The notes: generated from the letters alone by a model not told the origin. A stretch of 64,000 nt of DNA from Girardinichthys multiradiatus (GCF_021462225.1 NC_061798.1:23537320-23601319); one strand, 5' to 3'; shown: positions 13,691 through 26,642, counted from the first letter of the stretch. Program-made: numbers and translations.

Positions 13691-15867
13691 TTTCATATGA
13701 AACAAATATGTTACATATGTTTTTTAAGATGGATGTTTAAAGAAAAGCTGTTTATTTTCTGTGCCATGAAAATAATTTGTGTTGATTAGGTTTAATATAA
13801 AAGTTTTTTTAAAATTAGAGCGCCTTTTTTTTTATTTTCAAATATTAGTGTGGCTCAGGGTCAAAGTTGAAGAAAAAAGTGTAATTTCTTTTGCTTGTAA
13901 GGTTGCAAGATTTGATCATCACTAGTTGTTGCAACTGTTGTTGCAACTGTTTTTGAAATTGTTACAAATGTTGCAATTTTAAGATTAGAATCTAATTCAC
14001 ACATTTTTCATTCTCTACTGTAATCATCACAGTACTAGCACAGCTCTTGCAGCCCCCTTTGTTGATTTTTTGTGAATGTTGCATTTGTGGCAAAGACGTA
14101 TATTACAGCTCGGTGAAAAAAACTATACCATAGCCATAGCTCCCTATAACTGCTCTATAGTAAGACCAACATTCTTTGTGGCCCTGACCTTGTTTGGTCT
14201 CTCATCTATAAAATACAAATGCATGAAATAGGAGTAAACTTGCAATGGACACATAAATGTCACCATATTAAAAGCATAGTAAGAGACTTTTTTGATCATC
14301 AGAGCTTTTACAGTTTTGATTTCAGTTAAATCAACAGTTGTAGTATGCATACAGTTTCACTGGATCAACAACAGAAGCTGGAGTGGTGCATGCACAATGT
14401 ACTATTTACAAAACCTTGCTAAACAAGATGGATAAGTGCTTCTTAGTTGAAACCGGATTCTTCTGTGAAGAGGTGTTTCATTTACTGTCCAGATAGAATG
14501 ATAACTTATGTGTCAAGGTTGCATCCTCGAGGGTACAAAAGATGAAAAACACATAAAACAAAATACTATGAAACCAACAGTTTATGCTTTGTCAAATTTT
14601 GTGGATGGAAGAGTGATTATTGTTACCAGTATTTGCTCAATAAGGAAGTGCACAGTGCAGTTTTTATTTGAGCAGCAGCAGGGATACATGAATGCAAAAC
14701 AGATAGCATACACTTGTAAACACAAAAAACTTAACAGAAAGTTGGCTCCCATTCATAAGATACTTAATGATAATGGTGACATCAAATGCATGAGTTCATA
14801 AGGGAGATAAAAGCTGATCAATACTATGTCCTTGTCTTGAAACTGTTGAAAATGTCCAGCAGATACCATCTGGAAATAGCCATCTGCAAATGATAGCAGG
14901 AAATATTTCCACAGACTGGTATTGCTCATTCCCATGAGGATCAAGCCTGTAATTGGAAAAAAAAGGAGTCATATAAGTTATATATATAAAAAGCATATAA
15001 ACTCCTTTTAAAGCACATTGTGGACATTGCTAGGCTCATGGCAAGCTTCACGATTAACATGCTTCTCTCTGCAAAGCTATTAATGTAAGGGAGAATTGTT
15101 GACAAAATGAGCAAAAAAGGTCATTTGAATAGATCCATAAAACTAAAAACCTAAAATATCAAAAAGCTTTAAAATAACTCACATCTAGTTAATTTAATGT
15201 TTCAATCTTTGATTGTAAATGGTGTATTTTGTTTAATGAAATTAGATTTTTCCATAAGAAATTGTAATGTAAAAAAACACTTCATACTTGCAGCATATGA
15301 TATGCTACAATCTTTCTTTATTTTTGTGACAGTTTTTGCAGGATTTAAAATTTTCTTCTTAACAGTTTAGACATATGTTTAGCATCATTTAGGAGCATTC
15401 TTTAGTTTGATTTCCCTTTGTATCCAACCTAGTTCTGAATCCAAAGTGAGAAACGTCTTAGCCAATCAACAACCTGGGCCAGAACTGACTGCCTACCTTC
15501 TTCTGAGAGACCTTCCGGATGATACGAACAGCAGTTTGTTCCCAGATTTCAATCTGAGAGACAGAGCGGTCTGAATTACATGCCTGTAGAAGTCCAAAAA
15601 CTACTGTAAGTTAAACAGCTTGAGTTTTGACCAAATAAGCCATTTCTTTTGGTTTTATTGTGGCAAACCTGGTGCTGAGAGCTGACAGGTCCTGGTGGCT
15701 GCAAGAATTTTCACTTTAGATTCTTGAAGTTGTATTAAAAATATAAGTAAGTATTAAAACTTAGAACTAGTCCATAATTCCTCTTTTTGTAGACTGACAA
15801 ACTCTTGACAAATTTTATATCTTAATTATTATAATAATACTATATATATAATTATAAATACTATATA
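13691..15867. other. AT-rich unassigned sequence
   Basis: No gene or transposon recognised. A short GTTGTTGCAACT repeat lies at 13924-13950, and TA-rich simple sequence at 15830-15867 forms the left flank of the second family A LTR. Confidence 0.6.
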
Positions 15868-17636
15868 TGTCGGGACCCACAGCCATGGATTTCAACGGAC
15901 TTCCTGTGATGCCACTGCCCAAATAAAAGCACAGCTGTTGCTACATCCGCCCTCTTTCCACACTGCCTTCGAGAGGGACCGGTCAGGATAGACCCAGCGC
16001 GCGGATGTCTCTTTGCTGGCAAACAGACATAAACTCTTCAACTGGATCCAAGGAAGCCATACGATCATCAATCATATGCAAAGATAAGTACGAATGAAAT
16101 ACTGTCTGTGTATCCGGTATTTTCATTCATGAACGGGGAAATTAAGGTGTAAGAGTTGGTTACTTTTTCCTCTGAGGCCTGTGAAGCAAATTGTCCCACA
16201 GAAGTTCCCTACAGAGACGCACGGTCTCTATGAAGCCGAGCGGAGCGGTCTCCCAGTCTGGAAGGAAGACAACAGAGATCCCATCACCGTGCAGTAGCGT
16301 TGGCGGACAACGAGCCGTTCTTCACAGCTGGAGGTTAGCGGGCAGCTAACCCTTTTGTTCACAGAGCGAACGCACCTTCTGATCGGGAGAAGCTGAGGAG
16401 GTTGGCGGGAAGCTAACCCTTTGTTCACTGTGGATACCTTCTTCAAACTTCGTCTTTTGGGCAACATTCCTCACCACAGTTCAGAGGTTAGGTTTTGGCA
16501 GATTAACAGTTAGGATGAAGTGATCTAAACGTTTTTCATTTTATAAAGTTTTGTGTGTGTGAAACTCGGCTACCTTAGTGCTAGCAGGTTATCTGTAGCA
16601 CACGTGCCCTGTTTTGTGTACTTTGTATGTGTTTAAAGTTAAGACAAACTTTATTTAAAGGGTGATTTTAAACAGAACAATGATCATAATGATCACACCG
16701 TCCGCACTTATGCATTTTAACCCTTTTATTAACCCTGGTATTTTGAAGGTATGTGTTGATTCTGGTGCTAAGCTATTAGCTTCTTTGTTAGCTCAAATGC
16801 TAACCGGTAAGAACACGTGCTTGCTACTAAAGAGTATTTAACAGAAAGGTTGTTAGTTTTCAAGCTAGTGAATAATAGTCCCTAACATCATTTTACTAAA
16901 TTTGATAACTAAGTAAACGCCATTAAGCCCCATTTCTCCAGAAAGATTTGGCTCTTTTTCAAAATACTCTCTTAATAATATTTCTTCAAATATTATTTCA
17001 ATAAATAAAGGCAGCTAATTAGACACCGTTGAGAAATGGTCATCCAGAAGGTTGGTTTTATTCAGCAGATCATTCTTTAAAACATTATTTTATTAAAATA
17101 ATATTTTATCTGAGCATTGTGAATGGTTGTCTAAACGTTTGCTGATTATTGCCTAAGTTGTTTCCAAGACTAACTTAACTTCATTTCCAGATCCTTCAAG
17201 ATAATCCTTGGTTCTCAAACATAAACATTGCATGGTAATGTTGCATCACTCTTTTGGTCATGATTTCTAATCATCTTTAATCAACTTGTTTATATTGTAC
17301 ACAGCCCATTAGTCTTCGTTATTCTTTAATTCTGCTTGGTAGTTAGTTGGATTGTTTTAGCATAGTAAAGAGTTTGTTGATTGAAATATGTTTGACTTTG
17401 AGTTTACTTATTTTTGTTAATAAATTGTTGTATTTTAAGAAATTGTGTGAATTCATTCCATGTGTGTGCAGAGTTTTTGCTGTTCAATAATGTCAGAGCT
17501 CGTCTCACACCTTTCTATTTTGTCCTAATACCACCGCCTTACCGGGCGGGTATTCACAGGACAACCCTTAACAGACCGAAATATTATTTGATAAATATTA
17601 ATATTAAATAATATTCTCACATTCATAATTCCAACA
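15868..17636 (+). mobile_element. Long solo LTR, family A copy 2 (1,769 bp)
   Basis: It starts TGTCGGGACC and ends TTCCAACA, flanked by TATA on both sides (inside TA-rich DNA, so the duplication is weak evidence on its own). It is colinear with copy 1 at 7105-10440 but uninterrupted, so it defines the empty site for family B. Near 16331 and 16398 a segment with GGTTAGCGGGCAGCTAACCC is tandemly repeated in diverged form. A late AATAAA is near 17420. No internal protein-coding region lies between the two LTRs. Confidence 0.75.
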
Positions 17637-19735
17637 TATATATATATAATTATAATTACTATATTATAATTTAGTCACTTGTTTATAGATATGTTTGTTT
17701 GATAATCCATTATTGTTTGTGTGTTTTTCTAATTATTCTGGGGGTAGATCTTAGTTCGATTAATAATCTTATTTTTGGATTTTATTCATTTCAGCTCTTA
17801 GCTCTTTCAGTTTTATAATCCTTTACTGAAGTGTCAGTTTTAGTGCTGAAACTAAATTAATGCTAGTCTTGAGAAAAATACAGAGATATACATTATTCTA
17901 TTATATGTGACAGAGACAAAATGACTAGGATATACAAAAAGAAAGCCATGCTCTGTGATCAGTTTCACCTTTTGTAAGTAGAGGCTTAGCCGCCTGTCTC
18001 CGATTCCCCCTCATCTGTTCATCATGACATGATATTAGGTGATTACAAATCACCATATTGCAAGATGTGTAGTGCAGAATGAAAAGGCAAAAAAAAAAGA
18101 AAAAAAGACATTCTGTTGTTGTTTCACCTGCACCTGAGAGGAAATCCTGAATGTACCAAATGCATCTGGATGGCTCTTGATATTCTTAGGCGCTTTAATA
18201 TAGTGTAAAACCCTCAATGAAATAGAGAAAACAAAATAAATAAACAAAAATAATAACAGCCTCTAAGACAAACAAACCATGTGCTACTTGTTCAAATGAA
18301 TGTTGCTGTTAAGTACTTTAAGGGCTGGTGAATAAGCGTTTCTGCAGTGTGTTGTGTCGATAACAAACCTCTCTTTATTTCGCAATATACAACAAATAGT
18401 ATTTATTCGAAGGATATCAAGGACCCATTTTTTATGCTAAAGGGAGCGTGTTGTAGGGTGCAAACCGATAGGTCGCTGCAGGTATTACTCTAAAACCAGC
18501 AAAAAATTTTAAATACCCCATTTCCTGTATAACAAATATGCTTTCACCCACAGAGGTAACATGCAGGCTTGCAGACATGCAAAAAACAACACGCAGTACT
18601 TTGCCTGCATCTGTTCACACCAGTTAACAGCAGAACCTGCACACTGGGGCTAATAAGAGCTTGTTAGATTTCACATAAACACTCTGATCTTCATCCATGT
18701 CACTGATGTTGATTCTGGTCACACTGAGGAAATTAGCCTGAACCTTTGCTTGATGGCAGGTGGAAATTGATAAAAGCCCAAACAAAACCTTGCCTCCCCT
18801 GAATCCTCTGATTCATTTGCATTGCCTTGATCTCAGTGGTAGGAGACAGAAATATAAATCATATCAGAAAGTAATGTGCTCTGCTGTAATTGGGAAGATG
18901 TGTCCTGAATTACAACAATATCTGATATCATACAAACCGTTTTTTATGTGTTTTTAAACAACAAACACACACAATAATTGTTGTCATATTGCATACCAGC
19001 TGAGCCTTTAAGCACTGCTGATGGCAAAACTGTGATACTTAAAACACAAATAACCCTGCACAATAAGTTTTGATATGTCACACAGTACCATGAAATATTC
19101 GAAATCTGAACTGTGTGGGAGATTGGATACATTCAGGATAACATTTTGAAAATACATTACATTTCTAACACTCAGTCAGTATTTAGAACATTTTAGTCTG
19201 AGCAGCTGCTGTGTTGAATCAATTGGCAAATTATAACAACAAACTTAAACATTTTAAAATGAAGCTTAGGGTTTCACTTTCTCATTATAGAGTTCCACAC
19301 AATATTTTGATCTAGATTACTATTGAAAGTTTAAATAGTCATTTTCAGTTTGAATTTTATAGAAAACATTTTTTATTTCAGTAACTCATTTCACTAAGTG
19401 AAACATATTTTATAGATTAATTAATAGCAGACTGATGTTTTCAAGCCTTTTTTGCAGGTATGATGATTTTTCACTTACAGGTAATTTACAAAATAAATGG
19501 ACATTTACCAAAAAAACATTTTTTAATGAAGAAATGTGGGCGTAATTAATGAAACGTATGTTAAATATCTGCTTAAATGTTATTTTCAAAAGGTACTTTT
19601 AATCTGACAAACGAGGCTCATCAAAACGCATTTTCTAATTTATTGAATATGTCTATCTAAAAATACAGATTGAAGAGAAAGAAAGCACAAAATATGCATC
19701 TACAGTGTGTATTAAGTGTATTAAGTCTAGCACAA
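17637..19735. other. AT-rich unassigned sequence with one short repeat fragment
   Basis: Mostly nothing recognisable. 19360-19430 (TTTATTTCAGTAACTCATTT then a TAGATTAATTA block) resembles pieces at 21955-22105 and 36556-36620, suggesting a dispersed, decayed transposon end. Confidence 0.45.
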
Positions 19736-19739
19736 TGTG

Positions 19740-20300
19740 GATATCTACTTGGACAATGGCGATTGTTTTTACAATGGCTACTCTCAAAGGCAGATGTTCT
19801 GTTGTTGGCTGCAAGGACCCACATGTGTCCATGTACATTCTCCTGCTGTCAGATACAGAGATTCGTGGCTTCATATTATTTTTGAGGGCAATATTCCAGT
19901 CACATTGCCGAAGACAGTACTGGTTTGCGCGAATCACTTCACCATGGATTGCTTTGAGAACTTACATCAGTACACGTCAGGATTTGCAGAAACATTAGAT
20001 TGAAGAAAAATTCAGTCCCTACTGTTTGTGGCAAATCTGCAGATGACAGAAATGTAAATACTTTTGGTTTCATTTTCACATGTACGAAGTGCTGGTAGGG
20101 GGCGCAGCCAGAAACAGGTAATTTGCATAGAAGTGACAGAGTCCTAAAACAGCTCATTCTGAAGGGGCTCAAAAAAGGGTAAACTGAGGAGGTGAAATCT
20201 CATATGAGAATGATTTTGTGCGAAAAATTAACATCTTTTGTATAGCCCATAGACCTATCCCAAATGTTTAAAAGGAAGTATAATAGGCCACCTTTAAAAC
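19740..20300 (+). pseudogene. THAP-like zinc-finger relic with transposon-like 3' tail
   Basis: 19787-20003 encodes, across two overlapping frames, a C-S-V-V-G-C start followed about 40 residues later by C-A-N-H-F and then D-C-F-E-N-L. This matches the C2CH zinc-coordination pattern of THAP domains (C-x2-4-C, long spacer, C-x2-H). The two halves are in different frames, so one indel separates them. A non-coding tail continues to about 20300 and ends in a T/A-rich segment (AGTATAATAGGCCACCTTTAA). THAP domains are DNA-binding modules found in P-element-type transposases and host factors. No transposase catalytic domain follows, so this is either a decayed transposon ORF or a gene fragment. Confidence 0.55.
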
Positions 20301-20870
20301 AATCCCTGAAGCTGGGGATGCAGTAAGGCGTGCCATCAAGCTGAAGAACGAGTCCTACTGGTTTTGGTTGGCTTGTGGGACTCCTGAGGCCATGAGGCCA
20401 AGTGTGCCACGGCCCGAAAGGTCGCAGAAGCAAAAACCCGGGCCTGGGAGGAGTTCAGTGCGGCCTGGAGAAGGACTACTGGTCGTACTCGAAGCAATTT
20501 TGGCAAACCGTCCGGCGCCTCAGGAGAGGGAAGCAGTGCTTGGCCAACACTGTTTAGAGTGGGGTTGGGGAGCTGCTGACCTCAACAAGGGACATAATCT
20601 GGTGGTAGAAGGAGTACTTCAAGACCTCCTCAATCCTGCTGTCTCACCTTCCCTGGTGGAAGCAGAGACTGGTGACTTGGAGTTGGACTCGTTCATCACT
20701 CAGGCAGAAGTTAGCGGTCAAAAAGCTACGTGGTGGCAGGATTTTGGGGGTGGATGAGATCCACCCTGAGTATCTGGATGTTCAGACACTTGACTTTCTG
20801 GCAGCAGTGGGAAGGGGACCAAAAGTGGTTCTAGCCCAGTGGAGCCTACATTCTCCTAGTCTAGCCATAC
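20300..20870 (+). pseudogene. APE-type LINE ORF2 fragment (endonuclease-RT linker)
   Basis: Two frames (20368-20757 and 20672-20905), plus sequence just upstream, read as the region preceding the reverse transcriptase of a common fish LINE. Visible strings are G-T-P-E-A (20380), Q-D-L-L-N-P (20620) and V-D-E-I-H-P-E-Y-L near 20750. At least two frameshifts are needed to follow it. No YxDD RT core remains. It is the same kind of LINE as 56575-57625 but a different, more 3' part. Confidence 0.7.
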
Positions 20871-20879
20871 TTCCATGTT

Positions 20880-21954
20880 CTACTGTTTGTAGTTTCTACT
20901 GTTAGTTATACTGGGTTAAAAATGGAGGGTTAAATGGGTGTAAATTGATATATTGAAAGGCTGTTCTTTTCTTTGCAAATATTTACATTTCCTCTGCCAA
21001 AACACAAAGAACAAAACTTATAAATAAAATAATGGGTGGACAGAAAAGAAGGAAACTAAAACAAAGGCAAAGTTAACTCATCTATGCCACTGTGTGTTGG
21101 GTGGATGGGTATTGTTTAACATTAAAAAAAGAACAAAGACAATCTGATGGAAATATGGCTGCTCCTCTGACAACTATGTTCCCATGACAACTACCATAAA
21201 GGGGGGACATAGGTAGAGATATCCCCACTTACAAACACTGAAGTAGGATTCATAAAGACACACACAAGCACTTGTGTTTTTCCTTCTTTTTAGCTTGACT
21301 TTACACTTTTTTCTTCCTTGTTTTTGAAGCTGAGGCTGCCATTTAAAAAAAAAAACATGTCAAAAGACAACCAACACCTCTGCTTTTTTGTTGTGTTAAA
21401 AATCTTTTATCAAACAGGCTTCCTTCCTTCCTTCCTTCCTACATTGACAAGAGGTGTCATTGTTATCATCAAAATACTCTAAAAATAAGCTAATTTATTT
21501 ATGACTTTGTCCTGAGTCATAAGCCCATGTCTGAGACCCACACATAGACACACACACCTTCCCTTACTTGGTGCCCATTATTTCTGTTTGCATTTAATCC
21601 ATAAATGACAGCTAAAGGTTGTTTTTTCAAGCACTTAAGATAGAAAAGATAGCTCATTTCACATTTGATACTAGGTTATGTAGGTGCAAAAAATGATCAA
21701 TATAGTTCTATGGGATGTGAAAAATATTATTCATCAGCACAAACAACAAAACCTATATTCTCTTGCATCTCTATATAAAATCTTGCAAAAATAAAGCAGT
21801 AACGTTCTCAAAAGACCTGTTCATCTAGGTTTACATTGAAACATTTTCGTCAACTCAATTCTACTTGTTTCTGTTTTGAAAGTTCAATGAAGATGCCATA
21901 TCCATACTGTGAGATTTGTGGAATGCAAACCAATGAAGTTGAATTCTACGGTTA
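20880..21954. other. Unassigned sequence
   Basis: No gene recognised. A (TTCC)4-5 run lies at 21420-21440. Confidence 0.6.
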
Positions 21955-22105
21955 CATCTCAAAAGATTAGAATATCAAGAGAAAATTCAATATGTTTTGT
22001 CATTCATATATTATATAGATTAATTACACATAGAGTGAAACATTTCAAGTCTTTATTCCTTGTAATTTTGGGGATTATGACTTACTGATTAAAAAAACAA
22101 AAATG
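21955..22105. repeat. Fragment of dispersed AT-rich repeat
   Basis: The block with ATTAGAATATC, ATTATATAGATTAATTACAC and AGTGAAACATTTCAAG resembles 19360-19430 and 36556-36620. It is probably a decayed end of a DNA transposon family common in fish. The class is not proven. Confidence 0.45.
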
Positions 22106-22109
22106 TTAT

Positions 22110-23130
22110 GAACACCACCCTCACTACATCCCCTCATTGTCCTTAGCAACGCTGTTTCGACTCCGGATAACATCTACTTCCTAGGAATCACCTTTTATGG
22201 GACCTTTGATGGACCTCACATATAGACGCCGTTTGTAAGAAGACCTAGTAGAAACTGTACTTCCTGCGGAAGTATAACCTTCAACAGTGTCATGGTTTTT
22301 CCAAGAGCTCTGACCAACATGCAGATAACACTCAGAAGGCTAGGCAAAGGTTTTTGAGATTTATTTACACAGACAAATGTAAGAGATCTTCCGGAACTGG
22401 AACATGGCAGGGACGGGGCAGCGGCACATCTATGGAGAGCCAGACAGTTAGATTTGAATCTTGGAAACTTGTGATGTGGAAACTTAAGCTGCCTTACAGG
22501 TTCAATGAGTGCACACCGCCAGGGAGGAACGAGTGGGGGTCTTCACTGGAGGGCAGGTTCTATCCAGGGATTCTGGAACAGGTATGTGTTTGATCACACA
22601 GGTCAGTTTCACCAGAGTCTTTGGAAGCAGGAGCGGTGGAGGTTGAGCAGGTTTCGACCGAAGAAGGTTCCTGGAGGAAGGAGCTGACCACCTCCAGCCA
22701 GGACTGAGAACGAGGTAATTATCTTGAAACTTGAACACAGGATCGAAGAGTCCAAAGAATTAACGGGAACAGGATCCAGGGAGCAGATCTTCTGAAAAGG
22801 AACACAGATTGTGTAAGCAAGGTTTTCACAAAGAACTAGAACTAGAACTACGGAGGCTAGAGAGTATCACTGATCGATATCACTCTGGCACTGAAGTGCT
22901 GGCAGCAGACTCCTCTTAAGCCTCCTAGGATCAGGAATAGGGCAGATAATATATCTACAGACACCCTGGATGCAAACGTTTAGCCTTTTACCTTCAAGTC
23001 AGCGCTACAGAGTACTATTTTCAAAAACCAGTTTCCACAGAGACAGTTTCTGACCCCAGACTGTCTCACTGATGAACACTTAACGGTCAGAGTGTCCAGA
23101 TCAATACCATGTGTACAGTATTTGGACCAA
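22110..23130 (+). pseudogene. LINE 3' fragment split by an insertion
   Basis: 22150-22300 translates to pieces like D-N-I-Y-F-L-G-I-T and K-L-Y-F-L-R-K-Y-N-L, which resemble the post-RT part of fish LINE ORF2. 22920-23100 resembles the next conserved stretch (R-x-A-D-N-I, then F-K-S-A-L-Q-S-T and D-E-H). The two pieces are separated by an unrelated segment at about 22335-22860. Several frameshifts and stops; inactive. Confidence 0.5.
22335..22860 (-). mobile_element. Insertion inside LINE, LTR-like on minus strand
   Basis: This G-rich segment interrupts the LINE reading. On the minus strand AATAAA lies close to one end (plus strand about 22357-22365), as in an LTR. An AACTAG triplication is at 22835-22851. 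The ends and any duplication could not be fixed by eye. Related in general character, but not clearly in sequence, to 32811-33605 and 42530-43179. Confidence 0.3.
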
Positions 23131-24284
23131 TGTCAAATGTGTCTTTCTTTTCTGAAAAAAAACCCCACTGTTTATACACATATATACATTTATAAAGAAC
23201 TTTTAGTTTTATTTCCATAATTATATATTTATGTTTAAAATGTCTTCATTAAAAGCAAAGTGAAACCAAGGTCAAATTCCCTGGTTTGTAAACTACTTGG
23301 CCTATGGAATGTTCATGCAATAAGCCTCTTTAATTTTCAAAGTAAATTGATGGTGAAAAGTTATTTGTCAAATATAAGGAAAACAACAAACATATTACCT
23401 TAAATTTGCCCTGCTAAACAACAGATAATTCTCAGGCACAGCTTGTTTTTCCTCGACATTAACACAGCCTAAGACCTAGTGTGGGATCTACTGGTACCTA
23501 AAAATGAGTGTGAAAATGACCATTAATCTAATTTTACAATGTTGTAGATGCATGTTGAGGTCCAATGTGTAGGACCTACTTCACCAGCACTTTGGGTCAC
23601 AATCGTTGACTTATTGTTGATGAGGGAAAAGTGATAGAATGACCATAGCCATTAGGGTTTATCCTCTGGGGAGCTTGAATGTGAGTACTTCAGTGGCCAC
23701 CTACGTAAGTGCAGCTGAAGTGGATCAAAGTGGTACTAACAGACATAATCCACAGCCGCACGTCTTGTGACACTATAACCAGCAAACAGTCATCCAGCAC
23801 ATTCAGTAAATGTGCCCTAACATCATTTCTTCTGCTTGCTTTCTGTGTGCTGACACCAAGATAAACAAATGTGGCTGAAAATCCAGGTTGCCTTAGAGCT
23901 CTGTACAAACCCTACCGAGGACCAGGAAGTCATTCTAATAGATAATCCAATAAGCCGCTGCCATCCTGTTCCTGGCAGTGTAACCTGGTGGGTGAGAATA
24001 GCAGCTGGTAGGTGATAGGAAGAGTGTCTCTTCACGTCTCTGAGCCCCACTGGCTCCCTGACAGTCACAACTACCGCCCCCTGCCAAGTTATTCATTAAC
24101 CCCAGCGGAGGGGCTGCATGAAGAGAGAAGAAGACGGGAGGCAGAAGATGAGGAGACCATTTCCTCGGCAGGCATGAATGAATAAACGTATAGAGAAGAT
24201 AAGAGAAAGGGAAAGACAATTTTAGCTTCTGGGAATACATAGGGGGTCCAGTAAGAGTCAGGCAGTCAAAATGTTATTGTCATT
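23131..24284. other. Unassigned sequence
   Basis: No gene or repeat recognised. A purine-rich run (GAAGAGAGAAGAAGACGGGAGG-like) is at 24119-24145. Confidence 0.6.
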
Positions 24285-25007
24285 CATTTACAGTGCCTTG
24301 TGAAAGTATTCATACTCCATTAACTTTTTCACATTTTGTATTACAACCAAAACCCCAATTTATTTTAATGGGTTTTAATTTAACTGACTAAAAGCGGTGC
24401 ATAATTCTTGAGTTGAAGGTAAATGAAACATAGTTTCAAAATATTTTACAAATAAATGTCTGAAAAGTGTGTCATGTATATATATTCAGCCAGCTTTACT
24501 CTGACACCCACAAATAAAATTTATTGCAGCCAACTGCCTGTAGAAGTCTCATAATTAGTATTTAGAATAAACCTGTGACAAATTTATTGTCATAAATACG
24601 AATGTTTTGTTTTGGCCTTTATGTTTTGTTTGAGAACTTTAGTGAACAAACAGCATCTTTAAAACCATGGAACACAGCAGACATGTCAGGTGTAATCTTG
24701 TGGAGAATTCTGGTGGTTAGGTTAGAAAAAATGTTCAAAGCTTTAAACATCTAATGGATCACTGTTAAGTTTATCATTCAAATATGGAACAACTGTATCT
24801 ACCAAGACGTAGCCATCCACCTAAACTGATAAGTTGGGCAAGGAAAGTATTAAACAGAGAACTAAGAGACAGAGCTAAGAGGCCAATGGTAACTCTGGAG
24901 TAGCTACGGAGAACCACAGCTCAGTAAAGAGACACTGTTGACATGACAACTGCTAATCTGGACCACAATTTAAGATCAAACTTCAACGTTTTGTTCAAAA
25001 CTCTACG
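24285..25007 (+). mobile_element. Tc1-like relic, left part (terminal repeat and N-terminal region)
   Basis: It begins TACAGTGCCTTGTGAAAG, the terminal-repeat style of a widespread fish Tc1 family. About 600 bp of decayed, stop-rich transposase sequence follows and contains GTAGCTACGGAGAACC. The reading is cut at 25007 by the TIR element below and resumes at about 26906. Confidence 0.65.
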
Positions 25008-25114
25008 GGCCTGATCTACTAAAAGTTTGTGTAAACTTAGCGTGCGCAAAGCTGATCTAGTAACCAGGTGCACAAAGGATTGCGTCTGAATATGCAGAAT
25101 ATATGCTGATTATC

Positions 25115-25850
25115 TTTCAGCTGGCAACAAGTTATTTAACCCCAGCTGATGCAATGAGTAGCTTCTCATTTCTTAAACAACCATGTCGAAAGACACATCC
25201 CGTGGTCGTGGAAAAGATGTCAGTCTGTTATGAAGGTCAAATCATTGGCATGCATCAAGCATAGAAAACATCTAAGGAGATTGCAGAAACTACCAAAATT
25301 GGATTAAGAACTGTCCAACGCAATATAAAAAACTGGAAGGATAGCGGGGACCCATCGTCTTTGAGGAAAAAAATGTGGTCGGAAAAAAATCCTGAATGAT
25401 CGTGATCTGCAATCCCGTAAAGGTTTGACCAATTCAAATCAAAGAAAAGCAACAGTAGAACCCCGGGTTATGTTTAATATTGAAAGAAAGAGCATTTCCA
25501 CACGCACAATGCGAAGGGAATACAAGGGATTGGGATTGAACAGCTGTGTGGCCGTGAGAAAACCACTGATAAGTAAGGCTAACCAGTAAAAAAAGGCTAC
25601 AGTTTGCTATGGTGAATAAAGATTAGACTCTGGAGGACTTGATCATATGGTCTGATGATTCCAAATTCACCCTGTTCCAGAGTGAGGGCCACACAAGGTA
25701 AGAAGAGAGGAAGGTAAAGTGATGCACCCATCATGCCTTGTGCATGCGTACAAGTCTGTGGGGGCAGTGCTATGATCTGGGGTTGCTGCAGTTGGTCAGG
25801 TCTGGGTTCAGCAACAGTATGTGTTCAAAGAAAGTGGTTAGCTTTCTTTT
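25115..25850 (+). pseudogene. 5' half of a Tc1-like transposon
   Basis: A start codon at 25183 opens M-S-K-D-T-S-R-G-R-G-K-D, an N-terminus typical of one fish Tc1 family. Broken helix-turn-helix sequence follows. R-L-Q-F-A ... I-I-W-S-D-D-S-K-F-T-L-F-Q-S (25595-25680) contains the first catalytic aspartate region. A G-G-S-A-M-I-W-G-C-C-type block lies near 25770. The copy stops at about 25850, before the second D and the E. At least five frame lesions. Confidence 0.75.
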
Positions 25851-26642
25851 GAGCCATTTGGGGTATGCATTTTATTTAAATTCCTCATGCAATTAAACCA
25901 CAATGAAAAACAGAGACTGAACTTAAATATTGTGGCATGTTTTGAAAAAAACGTAAAATAATCTGCACATTAAAAGCCACCAGAGAACAAGAAACCATAA
26001 TGGAGACTGTAAAGAGACATAGAAGAAAAATAAATAAAACTTGTACACACTTTAAAGAATCTGGTGCGTGTCTAACAGTTTTTTTTATTTTTATTTCCTT
26101 CAATGTCCCTTCTAATGTCTCCTCTGCGATTCTTGAAATACTGACCTGTCTGCCTGTCTGTCTCATGCAGGTCAGAGGTTTGTGGTGGCTGCAGCCGTTT
26201 TGCCCTGCGCCCCACACTGCATGATGGCAAAGTGGAGTAGGAGGAGGGAGGGCAAGGTAGAGGCTTGTGATCAGCATGGGCTGGTGCAAGGCCAGTGGAG
26301 TCAAATAAATGCCTGTCAAAATTCAAAACACCTTTGGGGGGAATTGATGGCAGAGAGGGTAATTTTTATTTTTAAATATTGATGCATGAAGAAAGAAAAT
26401 GGGCTAAAAAGCGCACTTTTCTCATCCAGGGTAATAGGGCAAGTGTTTGAGCACTACTAGGGGTCTGTCTGTGCTGGATATATCTGAATGTGTCCAAATT
26501 CTTAATGGTGACAGCCAGTAGCACACACAAATTTCTAATTTCAATGGGGTGGTCGGCACCACTTTTGCGCCTGTATCATTTGCACAAACAATCTTAGTAG
26601 ATCAATGGTAACACGCCCACTAATCGCACATGTAAGTTTTTG

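Noticed and set aside
7105..17636. A single provirus bounded by the two family A LTRs
   Set aside because: Each LTR has its own flanking 4-bp repeat (CTGT versus TATA), and 10441-15867 has no gag, pol or env remnants.
25885..26319. 144-codon minus-strand open frame inside the TIR element
   Set aside because: No transposase or other motif; overlapping open frames on both strands and mixed composition suggest chance.
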